A stretch of 64,000 nucleotides of DNA from Aliiruegeria haliotis (GTDB lineage Bacteria; Pseudomonadota; Alphaproteobacteria; Rhodobacterales; Rhodobacteraceae). The stretch is taken from NCBI RefSeq assembly GCF_003003255.1, contig NZ_PVTD01000002.1, positions 558,001 through 622,000 on the forward strand. Direction: 5' to 3'. The translations under genes were made by a program, and so were the position numbers. Shown piece by piece: positions 12,001-18,690 of the stretch; the first letter of the stretch is position 1, and the number at the start of each line of letters is the position of its first letter. The notes below the pieces were generated by a model. The model made no database searches, was not told the DNA's origin, and saw only the letters and a list, made by a program, of their open reading frames with translations.

Positions 12001-12056
12001 AGGTCGAAGTGATCTTTGAAACGGCGTCCAACCAGGCGGCGACCTCTGTAATCTGA
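1..12056 (+). CDS. Giant repetitive RTX adhesin/surface protein, 5' partial
   Basis: The frame is open from base 3, so the start lies upstream of the window. The GTG at 51 is only an internal Val, because the residues before it match an internal repeat of the same protein. About 4,017 residues are visible. Roughly the first 3,500 are Ig/cadherin-like repeats of about 100-150 residues that carry a recurring T-D-x-D-G-S-E motif (DGSE occurs 12 times) and LPxDFSTENP-like stretches. RTX nonapeptides (GGxGxDxLx) run from about residue 3597 to 3918 counted from base 51. A short C-terminal tail follows, where a type I secretion signal would be expected. RTX repeats bind calcium after export; proteins of this size are usually cell-surface adhesins or biofilm proteins. 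A TolC/ABC/HlyD operon lies immediately downstream in convergent orientation and is the likely exporter. The specific ligand is unknown. Confidence 0.9.
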   Translation, partial: ATFNGGSFAGDTWTGTVAEAENLSVKLPGNFSGSIPSLVRATTPEGTAAAPQLIVITPVPDVTVDGEIRTRETDAPVEVLISDFVDVLVTDPDETIEEITFILPGLPPNMRAVDDTTGLPVGTFTDAGNGTVIFSYIWKSDGSASGTSPDDVKLIFPKDYSSTNPLTTLVADLTVTTRENGQLNTPVSADIAVTVDFEGDVEIQGTNPVFDETDDPIVVTLTNFLNPVATDVDGSENVIAVTLSLDGLPAGARVSYDGGGTFAPVGASGTITFIGTLAEYRDVQIELPADFSTENPATTISGTLSGLTDEAGLDSKDFRIVINATQDVTVDAPALLTDDEDGDGIDGGGVTVDLQLNVAPNDIDGSEDNTLVEITFTDLPLGTTASNGTLDDAAGIWTGTVADANALALHLPGDYSGDIDLSIRATSPEGVASTTQRIEIAPTGDVDLDIVELTAAETDDFVFVTPSTAWQVSISDFDPNTPREVMQQVDLTLDDLPPGVVVNGVPAGTFSYDFVNGGTLAFTGTEAEYNALELRFPVDYSTESPAADGLTINGTLTATSNEGSNGPANVVLRITPEGDVELDDTLPDTVPDETDAPTALVPVQLLAAAATDLDLSESLDRLVFVVAGLPGDGSFTINNGVSGLPAGATTSLVTVADGSKTLTITLEASAVGDVSAAYAGIALELPKDFSTANRSDLAGSPPNGPTELPLTLTLTVVTDEDQDTGNDTAVDGQATATRVVDIDFEADIALSAAPVVQVREDGGFIGDPAPGVNVDLPISIDITDIDGSETASSADSRFAAVVEITFRGMPAGAVFNGGSYSGDTWTGTVAEAEALSVKLPGNYAGTIPAFIRVTTPEGTETAPQVLIVTPAPDVVIDGEIITTETDAEVAVRVSDFVDIIVTDPQETLAQISFTLPGLPPGMKAVDVNNPNTSVGTFTNAGNGTVTYNYLWNADGSGSPVSPDDVVLVFPKDYSSTNPATTLVADVTVRTEQMGQLLPPVSADVAVTVDFEGDIRIVDNGPVRLKETDDVVEFTPSAFLLPEATDIDGSESVALISLDFATLPNGTKVSYDNGATFVAATSNLGFIGDLGEYRDLIIQLPKDFSTENPASTLTGTLQAITDEGGVASATLDVSLDAEGDIEVTDNSPLVLQENDAPQDTDEDNTTSAPVDVKLVDAVTAQPSDSDGSESIARVDVVINGLPNGTELSTDGGTTFSSLPPGASYSTTLTMAEYRDLIFRLPDDFSTENPPTTIDGRVTFTTDEAILAGETDVDATDGIESRDFVVRVDSEADVDIDAKDYTGDEDQPPHKLDLDAMVTDIDGSESITDITVTFTNLPTNTDQYGQITLTTSETTYTIERTSTFTITVKDLTELQSLEFTAFPTHFSGIVTGTVNVKTDEGDPAGTDSDFEVRIRPDAEPELDVDIRVETGVENTNPDQYLVKEDVSFLLQIRGETPDQDGSEYLDQVEILHIPTGWITSDNSGNVDLSQFEAGTETGKIASATISTGTLGDTLIIQLVPDVVNFDANLRFTPLANDDRDQSTILVQNAADSLAINLHGIDTAAGLADDQATVVRKLDVDYDAVIDPMTITTGNRGTNENTNGKRNVNLGIRDFGLTDTDGSEVIDSLLLTLTVATESDTFNPPDPSDMRLQVATGSLRYAVDITLVGSTADSVTYEITQAAGATPEDFANGVEKLRLTFPQHFSGVVTTDGEVTWSETTTPTLFPGDVEVDTSDADNKGTDTFRTRVEVRPIAEAELTLTAFVRDDDLTTEDTIATSPTSVSGTAIDGATISIADILTLRESTADGSGPGTPQNGNDDQVEVYIGLDASTPDTDGSEELEQLRIANIPSAWVPLTWQVNGAVPQSEWSLLRTVDGSGQILASEFAKIDSITFDGTTGTVVITFKDDVTDFSAALPLTPSTYEDWDPSQTAPFGVIRPDGSFGTSQGTFHGGDIIVDIETRDDNTNRQVTETAEVVVDIDVDPINNTAFLVSQTDGNEAVIDNLPGGPSGIFDFQMVLDHVDKDVSEVISAVVIRSVPVGVSVYVNSRPGDPTSPYQPALITSINPDGTTDWSLEGGTWENMQFRGLPLHYAGEYPIDVDVVTKEWDGGGTRVTQIDMIVRVIPVADGGNPTGRGGGNEDTSFGVSISANIIDSAANLVGIDISSESVDRFRIVSNDFPRDSFGRPFLLFDGPPQIDTANPPDPTDPFNESGYLNLIDPTTWIDWSKVSDLHMLGGLDSNEDIDFQIEVEYVEDIDTSEFTTNIGTVRINMKGIADAPDVTVQQEDPDQTTGSTLVIGDVDPVYRATSTDTDGAGGEPPTAEQNFNRIYGYAGDDSAPFTLTQRFTDNALRNGYAGLDPSDVYEPATPLSGIMTETTAITGGTPFDGSEVIYYLISGIPAGASFLGVTPVDPTGSTVLVTELQLANLTFVPPAVSVVTYYDMDFNAIVLEDDVSLAAFRAARDMFSDPITGKLTDLDGFLKAVDGLPGGAVVTEDFSIVVLPESVGPGPDCPNEELLPPIISLEGNGFEDQQTEVKLVLSPNSQYDDILDLIDLPSVGTPPVNITGDLGIVLELPPGSSISADPPGAVIYDPISGGWAIDLAKLLSGNSAGDTVSAGSIFYTPPAHESSPVNPFPFGETFGSADPYDNLPEIEVSMVLNNITCGTSTTGTGTSNVFIEPVVDGPTVDVILTSQAPAGIYPYPVPEDEPIGLDIKVSGVDGGERLLPGSGVVITINGSHIGGQLSDLDKQLGLQQSGLYDRNGNIIDDGRLQIVGGDYVYTLDESQLDGLYIIPKNHIHGDLTVSVEATAEDIDFSTKTGTGNGTIYIDAIADEPVVDVDETVLDPETGLPIATINDNGTPLNPFDDFIELTYIEDQKIFLQQIAPAFTPDMDNSEVVSAVFELIDGVEIGATSPLTSLIDNGDGTYTVNADDFDKIWFKLEDEHARTPDNLDPSIPVEFPVTVKFITYELSNGDQKEFDAEYFVRVRPDADKPTVAASIAPKTGTEDQPGSYVLTMSGATPDPHETMDFQISGIPAGGTILLNGGPVTVTPAGTATIPGVPGVSVTGSYGFEPAGTVEFIPPADFAGSVTLTVVSITTDDVPAPWDTDGYVDQEPSDPVDLMIDIDVAPDLVVSATQPAVVLDETDDVVTYTPDASFDIRSTDVDGSEFVDSIRYQFNNMPAGVTYQYSLNGTVVDQTGDLDLTGLSQADFATLQILLPKDFSTDGQPDLQGVVTATTNEGGSGSASNTIAVNFEEDLDFSVDTDPVQLVETDAPLPFKPADALTLDVTDIDGSEVIDTVTFAMAGLPDGTTYSTGGAATPVSGTLNWSGTGAEFDNLVITFPTDFATNGTPLTATVSATTNEGGSDGGSFDVEIAGELDFDVSVSPSQNTTILPLPQVLELGIAANVTDTQTTPSETFEEVVIVFDAPLPTSAVPSSGTLVNGRTMLILTRGPTDPATFAATVAALSITFDKDFQDLVSGRVVGATNHGTALPVDFAITMTGNGPTGPQPSFLSMTVLSDEDLIPSVVPEAAVVTSLRDSGDDLELDGRVYSRMADNVGGQVTVDISLANNGDNAVERSDDSAFSGIDGFHMQGGDDLVDLDGSSAGMTVWLGAGDDVATGSAGDDIIRGGAGRDVIDGRAGDDALHGGSGSDVLSGGRGDDSLWGNDASDSLFGGRGSDTLRGGADDDRLEGETGGDALYGDMGADRLIGAAGNDLLVGGDGADDLSGGTGKDRLFGGRGEDVLEGGDASDMLFGANGADSLRGGQGADELHGGRNGDTLAGGAGNDLVYGGRGRDVLDGNVDDDSLFGGRYGDTLRGGQGNDVLKGNRGDDALKGGPGNDTLKAGLGNDSLKGGRGDDLLAGAQDDDVLEGWTGDDILRGGDGADVLRGHDGNDILRGGRGGDTLFGDAGDDVLIGGPDGDVMTGGTGSDIFRIGNDLAMTDVIADYQGPEGGSSHDQIDLTAFGLDASFAYDKSTGELSVNGAVVAAVTGFDGGVPDEVEVIFETASNQAATSVI

Positions 12057-12101
12057 GTGGAGCGGCGGCGCTCGCATCAAGCGGGGGCCGCCGCCGAGAA
12101 T

Positions 12102-12133
12102 AGCTCGGGCGGCGATGGCGCCGCTTCGCGGCG
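12102..12133 (+). repeat. REP-like hairpin repeat, copy 1
   Basis: This 32-base element matches 57076-57107 at all but two positions. Its 3' part folds as a 7-bp hairpin (12118-12124 with 12128-12134, loop TTC). It lies about 45 bases after the stop of the giant RTX gene. There is no T-run, so it is not a standard Rho-independent terminator. It could be a REP-type element or an RNA-stabilising hairpin. Confidence 0.5.
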
Positions 12134-12319
12134 CGGTCCTTCCGCCGGGTCTGGGATCAATCCGGGAGAGTCAGTTCAAGATCACGCCCCAGCAACGACC
12201 AGCCCCGCGCAACCGCGTGGCATCCAGTGGCCGAGGCCGAACCGGGACATTGCTGCCCGCGTGAGCCCCTCCATCGCAACGCCCGCAAAACGGCTTGGCA
12301 CAACCGAGAGAAACAGGTG

Positions 12320-13639
12320 TCAGCGCTCTCGCAAGGCCTCCGCCCGCGCCTTGCGGAGAGGCTTGAGAATGTAATCCAGCACCGTGCGTTCACCGGTAAG
12401 GATGTCGACAGTGGCCACCATACCGGGCCGGATTTCGTGCGTTTCCGCACCGCGGGTCAAAACGTTGGTCTCCGTTTCGACGATGATGGGGAAATAGGTA
12501 ACACCGTTGGTCTCGTCGGTTTCTGCATCAGCGCCGATCCGCGTCACATGGCCGTCGAGGGCACCGTAAATGGTGAAATCGAAGGAAGTCAGCTTCACCT
12601 TGGCCGGAAGATCCGGGCGGATGAACGCCACGTCCTCCGGCCGCACGCGTGCCTCCACCTGCAAGCGGTCGTCCATTGGTACGATCCGCAGAACCTCTTC
12701 TCCCGGGCGAATGACCTCGTCGATAGTGTTCACACTGAGGGTCGAAACGATCCCGTTTACCGGGGCCCGCAGATTGGCACGCGTGACCACATCGGTCGCG
12801 CGCTTGATCGATTCCTCTATCACCTCAAGCCGGCTCTGCACCTCGGCGCGCTCGGCGCTGATCTCCGCACGGCGGGTCAGTTCCAGTTCCCGCAGACGTG
12901 CCTCGGCCTCCTGCAACCCGGCGCGGGCCTGCACCAACTGGCTGGCGAGGTCATCACCCTCCTGGCGTTTCACTGCGCGTTCCCGCTCGATGGGCAGGAT
13001 CTGGGCACGCGGGATGACGCCAGAGGCTGTCTTGAGCTCGATTTCCTCGCCCAGCAGGGCGAGACTTTCCTCGACGCGCAACTGGGCTGCCTGGATCTTG
13101 GTGATTTCCTGCCGGGCCTGATCGATCTGCGCTTCGATCACAGCCCGTTGACCAATGTAGGAGGCCAGACGGGTATCGAACAGGGCGCTTTCCCTGAGCG
13201 AGATCGGGGCGGCCGGGTCGATCCCGGCGGCTGAGAAATCCAGCGCCTCGTCGCCGGCGGCCTCCGCCGCGAGACGGTGGATCCGGGCGAGGAAGGCTTC
13301 CTGCTGGGCCTCGAACTCGCCAAGATTTGCGGCCGAACTGGTGTCGTCGATCCGCACCAGTACATCCCCTGCGGCCACCACATCGCCCTCTGCGACGTGG
13401 ATCTCCCGGACAATTCCGCCTTCGAGACTCTCCACGATCCGGGCGCGTCCGGAGGGCACCACCCTGCCATCGGCGCGGGCCATCTCTTCGATCACCGCCC
13501 AGTTGGCCCAGCCAATGAAGGCGCCGATCACCACGACGAGCAACAGCAACGTAAAGGTCAACGCACGAGAGGACCGGCCCAGTTTCGCCGCCTCGCCGCC
13601 GGTCGCATAGTCGCGCAGATCCCACTGTTCGCCACTCAT
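12320..13639 (-). CDS. HlyD/LapC-like membrane fusion protein of the type I secretion system
   Basis: This 439-residue periplasmic adaptor links the inner-membrane ABC exporter to the TolC-like outer membrane channel. It has a short cytoplasmic N-terminus, one membrane segment at about residues 28-48, a lipoyl-type half motif (VESLEGGIVREI.V.EGD) near 70-90, a long alpha-helical hairpin around 115-290, and the second lipoyl half and beta-barrel part (LRAPVNGIVS, then RPGEEVLRIVP) near 295-330. Length and order fit HlyD family proteins of RTX exporters. The ATG overlaps the stop of the ABC gene by four bases (ATGA), which indicates translational coupling. It is the last gene of the TolC-ABC-HlyD operon. 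Confidence 0.93.
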   Translation of the reverse strand: MSGEQWDLRDYATGGEAAKLGRSSRALTFTLLLLVVVIGAFIGWANWAVIEEMARADGRVVPSGRARIVESLEGGIVREIHVAEGDVVAAGDVLVRIDDTSSAANLGEFEAQQEAFLARIHRLAAEAAGDEALDFSAAGIDPAAPISLRESALFDTRLASYIGQRAVIEAQIDQARQEITKIQAAQLRVEESLALLGEEIELKTASGVIPRAQILPIERERAVKRQEGDDLASQLVQARAGLQEAEARLRELELTRRAEISAERAEVQSRLEVIEESIKRATDVVTRANLRAPVNGIVSTLSVNTIDEVIRPGEEVLRIVPMDDRLQVEARVRPEDVAFIRPDLPAKVKLTSFDFTIYGALDGHVTRIGADAETDETNGVTYFPIIVETETNVLTRGAETHEIRPGMVATVDILTGERTVLDYILKPLRKARAEALRER

Positions 13640-15972
13640 GCACCCTGCCCCCCGCGCGCAGCAGCTTCGAGCGCCCTCAAGACATCGGGCTTCGGACCGT
13701 CATGCAGCACCTTGCCCTGATCAAGCACCACGAGACGGGACGCCAGTTCCAGAAGGCCCATGCGATGGGTGGAGACAACCAACGTCATCGGGCGGCGCTC
13801 CAGCGCAACCGCAAGCCGTTGGATGAAGAGCTTCTCGCTGGCCATATCCATGGAGGAGGTCGGCTCGTCGAGGATCAGGACACGCGGCCGGGGCAGCAGC
13901 GCACGCGCCAGCGCCACCATCTGTCGCTGACCACCGGAGAGGTTGCGGCCACGCTCGCTGATCGGCATCGCGAACCCCTGCGGATGGGCGGCAGCGATCC
14001 GGTCCACGCCGGCGATACGGGCGGCCTCAAGAACGTCGCTGTCACGGGCCTGCGGAACCCCGAAGGCAATGTTCTCTGCCAGCGAACCGGAAAACAGCAC
14101 TGCATCCTGCGGCACAAGCTGCACCTCGCTGCGCATCTGCGCAGCCCCGAGTTGCTTGATGTTGGTGCCATCCAGCAGAACCATTCCCGAGGTCGGCTGG
14201 TAGAGGCCGGCCATCAGGCGCACCAGCGAGGTTTTTCCGGCGCCAACCGGGCCCACAAGGGCCACCCGCTCCCGTCCGGCAATGTCGAGCGAAATGTCTT
14301 CGACGGCGTTCAGTTCGGTGTCGGGATAACGCAACCCGACCGCGTCGAGGCTCAGTGCCCCCTGGTCGATCCGGGCATTGAGCGGCTTGTGTTCGGGCGC
14401 AGAATCGGAGGCCATGCCCATCACTTCGTTCAGGCTCTTCAACGTGGAAAAGGCAAAGCTGCCGCGTAGGAAAAGTCCCGATAGTGCCGCGCAGGGCGCC
14501 AATGCGCGGCCGGACAGGATCATTGCCGCGATCACGGCGCCCATGGTGATCCGCCCCTCAAGCGCGAGATAGACGCCAACGATGACGATCCCGACGGATG
14601 ACGCCTGCTGGAACAGGGCCGTCGCCGTGGTGGCGAAGGTTGCGAGCCGCCGGTTGCGTTCCTGCGCCATGGCGCTTTCGGTCACCTGGGTCTCCCAGCG
14701 GCGCTGCATCCGCCCCTGTCCGGCCACGGCCTTGAGCGTTTCAAGGTCGGTCACGGCCTCCACCGCCACCGCGTTTTTAACACTGCCCGTGGCTCGGGCG
14801 GCGCTGGCGGCACGGCGCATCGGGATCAACACTCCGACCCCGATCAGCAGTGTCAGGGTCAACGCGATTGCGGGCGGGATCGCAAGCGGTCCCCCGATAT
14901 AGGCGATGACAGCGAGAAACAGCACGGAAAACGCCAGATCCGTCAGCGAGGCGACGGTCTGGGAGCCGAAGAAATCCCGCACCTGTTCGTAGTCCTTGAG
15001 CGTGTTCATCAAGGCACCGGTGGAGCGGTTCTGCGCCTCCAGCTTCAGGTCCGCGATGTGACGGAAAAGCGCCGATGACACCGAGAGGTCGACACGCCGC
15101 CCCACCTTGTCCACCACGCCTGCTCGCAGCCACTTCAGCGCGGCGTCCAGTGTCAGAGCAATGCCCACACCGGCCACCAGAGACCAGAGCGTGACCGTCG
15201 CAGCATTGGGAAACACCCGGTCATAGACGTTCATTGTGAAGAGGGGCACCACGAGGGCAAGCAGATTCACCACCATGGAGGCAAGTACAACCTGCATGTA
15301 GTCGGGCCAGTGCCGGTTGACCGCCCCCCAGAACCAGTGCCCGTTGCGGGTGGCGTTTGGAGCGGTCTCCGCCACCTCCTCGCTCTCGGGGCTCAGGACC
15401 AGCGCGTGTCCGGAGTAGGCCTTCTCGACCGCGCCGAGCGGCAACGTCATTGCCTCCTCGCCCTTCGCCGGCCAAATCACCCGCGCCTTGCCGCCCGGCT
15501 CGCGGGACACCAGCAGGCAGGCATCGCGACCATCGAGGAACAGCACCGCGGGAAGAACGGCCTCCGGCACATCGGCGAGCTTTCCACGGCGGGTGACCAT
15601 GGCCCGAAAGCCCTGCGCCCGCGCCGCGTGCAGCGCCACCTCCGGTGTCATTCGCCCGTCGGCGGGCAATGCAAGGCCCGCACGTAGCGTGGGGAGGCTC
15701 ACGTCGTGCCCGCGCAAACGCATCGCTTCAGCCAGCGATGCGGCCAGCGCATCTATGGGACCTTCGGGGAACGCCCAGCCGGGGGCCGAAGGCTGGGCCG
15801 ATCTGGCCTCAACCCTGATGCGCCCTGCCGGTGCCGTGTCCTGTGAATCCGGCGTGGAAATGCCGCCCCCCTCTGCCCCGGCCAATCCGCGGCGATGGCA
15901 CTCAGTTGTCGAGGCTCTTGCGCCAACTCCGGAAATCCCGCGCGTCAAACCGGGCACCGGTCTCGGCGGCAT
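13636..15972 (-). CDS. Type I secretion ABC exporter with degenerate C39-like domain (LapB type)
   Basis: This is the ATP-driven inner-membrane exporter for RTX proteins. Counting from base 15972, a peptidase-C39-like domain covers about residues 65-195 but has no catalytic Cys. It is therefore a docking domain, as in LapB/HlyB-type exporters, not a leader peptidase. The transmembrane domain covers about 215-505. The nucleotide-binding domain has Walker A GPVGAGKT at 574-581, signature LSGGQ at 678-682, Walker B VLILDEP at 698-704 and the H-loop His at 736. The start is uncertain: this ATG lies about 70 bases inside the tolC-like gene and has no clear ribosome site. A TTG at 15885, just past the tolC stop, or a later codon may be the real start. 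The gene is cotranscribed with its neighbours. Confidence 0.92.
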   Translation of the reverse strand: MPPRPVPGLTRGISGVGARASTTECHRRGLAGAEGGGISTPDSQDTAPAGRIRVEARSAQPSAPGWAFPEGPIDALAASLAEAMRLRGHDVSLPTLRAGLALPADGRMTPEVALHAARAQGFRAMVTRRGKLADVPEAVLPAVLFLDGRDACLLVSREPGGKARVIWPAKGEEAMTLPLGAVEKAYSGHALVLSPESEEVAETAPNATRNGHWFWGAVNRHWPDYMQVVLASMVVNLLALVVPLFTMNVYDRVFPNAATVTLWSLVAGVGIALTLDAALKWLRAGVVDKVGRRVDLSVSSALFRHIADLKLEAQNRSTGALMNTLKDYEQVRDFFGSQTVASLTDLAFSVLFLAVIAYIGGPLAIPPAIALTLTLLIGVGVLIPMRRAASAARATGSVKNAVAVEAVTDLETLKAVAGQGRMQRRWETQVTESAMAQERNRRLATFATTATALFQQASSVGIVIVGVYLALEGRITMGAVIAAMILSGRALAPCAALSGLFLRGSFAFSTLKSLNEVMGMASDSAPEHKPLNARIDQGALSLDAVGLRYPDTELNAVEDISLDIAGRERVALVGPVGAGKTSLVRLMAGLYQPTSGMVLLDGTNIKQLGAAQMRSEVQLVPQDAVLFSGSLAENIAFGVPQARDSDVLEAARIAGVDRIAAAHPQGFAMPISERGRNLSGGQRQMVALARALLPRPRVLILDEPTSSMDMASEKLFIQRLAVALERRPMTLVVSTHRMGLLELASRLVVLDQGKVLHDGPKPDVLRALEAAARGGQGA

Positions 15973-17302
15973 TCACCGGCGGTGCACCAACCTTTTCGCG
16001 GGCATAGATCTCCGAATCCTCCGGAGGCTCGATGCCCAGCGAGCGCAGAAGCACGCCGGAGGCCGCCAAAACACGGTACTTCACATAGGTGTCCAGAACG
16101 CGCGTGTTCACGAGGCTAGCCTCGGCGCGAAAAAGCGCGTTCTGGGTATTCAGCACATCGAGCAGTGACCGGGTCCCGACCTGGAACTCTGTCTCGTAGG
16201 TCGCGCGCAACTCGCGCAGTTCCGCGACCTGCTCCGACAGCAGGCCGACCCGTTCGCGGGCGGTCTCCATGTTGGACCAGCTCTGGCGCATCTCGCGTTC
16301 CACGAGCCGGGTCTGCGATAGCAGCCTCGCGCGGCTCTCGTTCACGCGACGCACGTGCTCCTGACGGTTGGCCTTGTTGGCGCGGCCCTGGAACTCGTAG
16401 CGGAACTTCAGCCCGACGGAGACATCGTTCACGGTGCCTTCGAGCCCCTCGACATCCTCGCCGTAGCGCCCTTCGACCTCGAGGTCTACGGTCGGAAACC
16501 GGTTGTGCGCGACGCGGCGCGACAACGATTCGGCAGAACCGACATCGGCCTGCATGAAGCGGATCGTCGGGTTGGTACGACGCGCCGTGGACAAGGCTGC
16601 GTCCAGTGATGACGGCATCCGGCTGGCAACGCTCGGCACCGAGCCGAGGCTCTCTGCCTCGACGCCGACGACCTCCAGGAAGAAGGCCCGCGTGTCGTCA
16701 TAGTCGAGCTCGAACTCCAGCAGCACATCTTCGGCCACGAGCAGCCGTTCTTCGGCCTGAATCAGGTCCCCGGGGCCAACAACCCCGGTATCGAACGCCC
16801 CCTGGATACGGCTCACCACCTCCCGGTGATAGGCGACGTTGCTTCGGGCCAGACCGAGAAGTTGCTGCATTCGAAGTACGTCGGCGTAGAGGCGTACAGC
16901 CTCCAGTGCCAGGAACTCGGACCGTTCGAGAACGCGCAGCGCCGCGGCGTCTATGCGGTACGCCTGCCGTTCGATCTCCGAACGGGTGAAAAAGCCGTCG
17001 AAGATGCGCTGACTGACGATCGCACTGACTTCGTATCCTTCGACGGGACTACCCGGCCCCGCGGAATTGCTGCCGAAATCGCGGCTGGACCCCGCCCAAC
17101 CCTCGAGCCTGAACTTTGGCGTCCGGAAAGCCTGTGCCCGGTCCAGTTCGAACTCGATTGCCTGCTTGTTGGCTTCAGCCGCCTGAATATCCGGATTGGT
17201 TTCAAGAACATAAATGATCGCGTCTTCAACCGTGAGGGCCGACGCCGGAAGTGCTGCCGCGGAACAAAGCAGGAGGCTGCGAGCCAGTCTCAAAAATTGC
17301 AC
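15902..17302 (-). CDS. TolC-family outer membrane channel protein
   Basis: This 466-residue outer membrane efflux protein forms the exit duct of the type I system. GTG at 17302 is chosen because GAGAGGGG precedes it at good spacing and a clean signal peptide follows (QFLRLARSLLLCSAAALPASA). An ATG at 17341 would add 13 residues without a ribosome site. The two repeated OEP halves are visible: long helical stretches (LEAVRLYADVLRMQQLLGLA and EMRQSWSNMETARERVGLLS) and barrel strands such as FPTVDLEVEGRYG. It is the first gene of the operon and is followed by the ABC exporter, with which it overlaps or nearly overlaps. It could also serve other exporters, as TolC does in other bacteria. Confidence 0.93.
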   Translation of the reverse strand: MQFLRLARSLLLCSAAALPASALTVEDAIIYVLETNPDIQAAEANKQAIEFELDRAQAFRTPKFRLEGWAGSSRDFGSNSAGPGSPVEGYEVSAIVSQRIFDGFFTRSEIERQAYRIDAAALRVLERSEFLALEAVRLYADVLRMQQLLGLARSNVAYHREVVSRIQGAFDTGVVGPGDLIQAEERLLVAEDVLLEFELDYDDTRAFFLEVVGVEAESLGSVPSVASRMPSSLDAALSTARRTNPTIRFMQADVGSAESLSRRVAHNRFPTVDLEVEGRYGEDVEGLEGTVNDVSVGLKFRYEFQGRANKANRQEHVRRVNESRARLLSQTRLVEREMRQSWSNMETARERVGLLSEQVAELRELRATYETEFQVGTRSLLDVLNTQNALFRAEASLVNTRVLDTYVKYRVLAASGVLLRSLGIEPPEDSEIYAREKVGAPPVNAAETGARFDARDFRSWRKSLDN

Positions 17303-17483
17303 AACGAACCCCTCTCGTGGATACGCTTGAAGATAGCCCAATCATCCAGACTCGCAAGCAATTCAACGGCGCAAGTGTCGCCTGTACGGCGGTAATGCGT
17401 CAATCCTGCCACCTGCACTTGCCCCGTCAGGGACTTGGCGACAGTATGTCGACGAAACAGCGCTTTCAAATAAAGGTAAAGCC

Positions 17484-18161
17484 ATGCGTATTCCGGCCTT
17501 CCTCCTCGTGGCTCTCTTGTCGCTGCTACCGCTCCAGCTGCATGCGCAGACGGTCGGCACCATCAATTTCGATTTTGATTCGGCAACACTGGACGCCGAG
17601 GCTCTGGCAAAGGTCGCCACGATCGCCGAACAGCTCAAAACCAACCCGAGCTACAAACCCACGGTTGTTGTCGGCCATACCGACGCGGTGGGCAGCTATG
17701 GCTACAACCAGTCCCTGGGTCTGCGCCGGGCACAGGCCGTTGCCAACGCACTGGTCGCCGCGGGCGCACCAGTGGCGCGCGTCGGAACCGTGGAAAGCCG
17801 AGGCAAGAACGAGTTGCTCGTCGCGGTGTCCGGCCCGGAGCGCCGCAACCGCCGGGTGACCGTGACCCTTGAGGATATGCTGGCCGCCTGCCGCAGCTGG
17901 CGGGACATTGGCCTCGATGCCTCTGCCGTGGGCGAGGCGCTGCAGAACGACCTGAACACACGCCTCGGCGAGGCCGTATCCTTCTACCAACAGCTTGCGT
18001 CAAGCGGAGGCAACGGGCCGGCATTCCAGATGGCCGGTGCCGCGCGGGAGGATTGCGGCAACGCGGTTGGTTTCGATGGCGGATCCGTGCGCAAGGTCGA
18101 ATATGCGCAACGCTGCATGTGCTCTTCTGCAAGGATGCGGGTCGCAGCCGGTATCAACTGA
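17484..18161 (+). CDS. Periplasmic OmpA-domain (peptidoglycan-binding) protein
   Basis: The protein has 225 residues, a signal peptide (cleavage probably after LHAQ, about residue 22) and then at once an OmpA C-terminal domain. That domain shows the starting strand INFDFDSATLD, the core GHTDAVGSYGYNQSLGLRRAQAV, and RRNRRV near residue 122. The Asp and Arg of this fold bind the diaminopimelate of peptidoglycan. No beta-barrel or lipobox is present, so it is a stand-alone soluble periplasmic binder. The last 95 residues have four Cys and match no domain I recognise. A ribosome site (AAAGG) lies 8 bases before the ATG. It is divergent from the T1SS operon and may help anchor the envelope there, but this is inference. 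Confidence 0.85.
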   Translation: MRIPAFLLVALLSLLPLQLHAQTVGTINFDFDSATLDAEALAKVATIAEQLKTNPSYKPTVVVGHTDAVGSYGYNQSLGLRRAQAVANALVAAGAPVARVGTVESRGKNELLVAVSGPERRNRRVTVTLEDMLAACRSWRDIGLDASAVGEALQNDLNTRLGEAVSFYQQLASSGGNGPAFQMAGAAREDCGNAVGFDGGSVRKVEYAQRCMCSSARMRVAAGIN

Positions 18162-18357
18162 CCTGCCCGGCAGCACAGACCAGCCCTGCCCTCTGATTGT
18201 GACGACGAAGCAATCGCGTTCGGCAATAGCCGACTGAAAGGTGCCCGCAAGTTCGGTTGGCTTCACTGTCCGACACCGCTCTTCATCGCGACCATCGAAT
18301 GAACCCGCGTGCCGCCCGGACATCGCCACACGGGCACGCGCGCCGACCGCCGTACGA

Positions 18358-18690
18358 TCAGGCGTTGCGAGTGCAATCGGCGCACCGGGCGAGCGCCGGG
18401 TCCACCTGCAATCGGGCGGGCGCGATGGACTCGCCGCAATCGGTGCAGAAACCGTATTCGCCGTCCTCCAGCCGCGCCAGCGCCGCTTGCAGGCGCAGCC
18501 TTTCTCCGGCCCGACGACGCAACTGCGCCTGTGCCATGGCCTGATGCTGAAGCGCGTCCATGCGTGACAGGCGCCCCGTAGAACTCTGGTCAAGCTCGAC
18601 GATCTGCCGTGCCCCTGCACTGGCTTCGTCCTCCGCATCGAGCGTGGACAACAGGGCTTCAAGGCGGTGGCGGATCTCGGCGTCAGTCAT
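18358..18690 (-). CDS. TraR/DksA-type C4 zinc finger protein
   Basis: This 110-residue protein has an N-terminal helical part rich in Ala, Arg and Gln and a C-terminal zinc finger. The zinc ligands are C82, C85, C103 and C106 in the pattern FCTDCGE...ARCADC, typical of the TraR/DksA family that binds in the secondary channel of RNA polymerase. It is shorter than DksA (about 150), so it resembles the short TraR-like members. The ATG at 18690 is preferred over an in-frame start 102 bases upstream, because the family fold begins there. The promoter is not obvious. The target genes are unknown. Confidence 0.85.
   Translation of the reverse strand: MTDAEIRHRLEALLSTLDAEDEASAGARQIVELDQSSTGRLSRMDALQHQAMAQAQLRRRAGERLRLQAALARLEDGEYGFCTDCGESIAPARLQVDPALARCADCTRNA

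Noticed and set aside
12057-12374. Short open frame after the RTX stop
   Set aside because: It overlaps the end of the HlyD gene on the other strand, has no domain and looks like high-GC noise.
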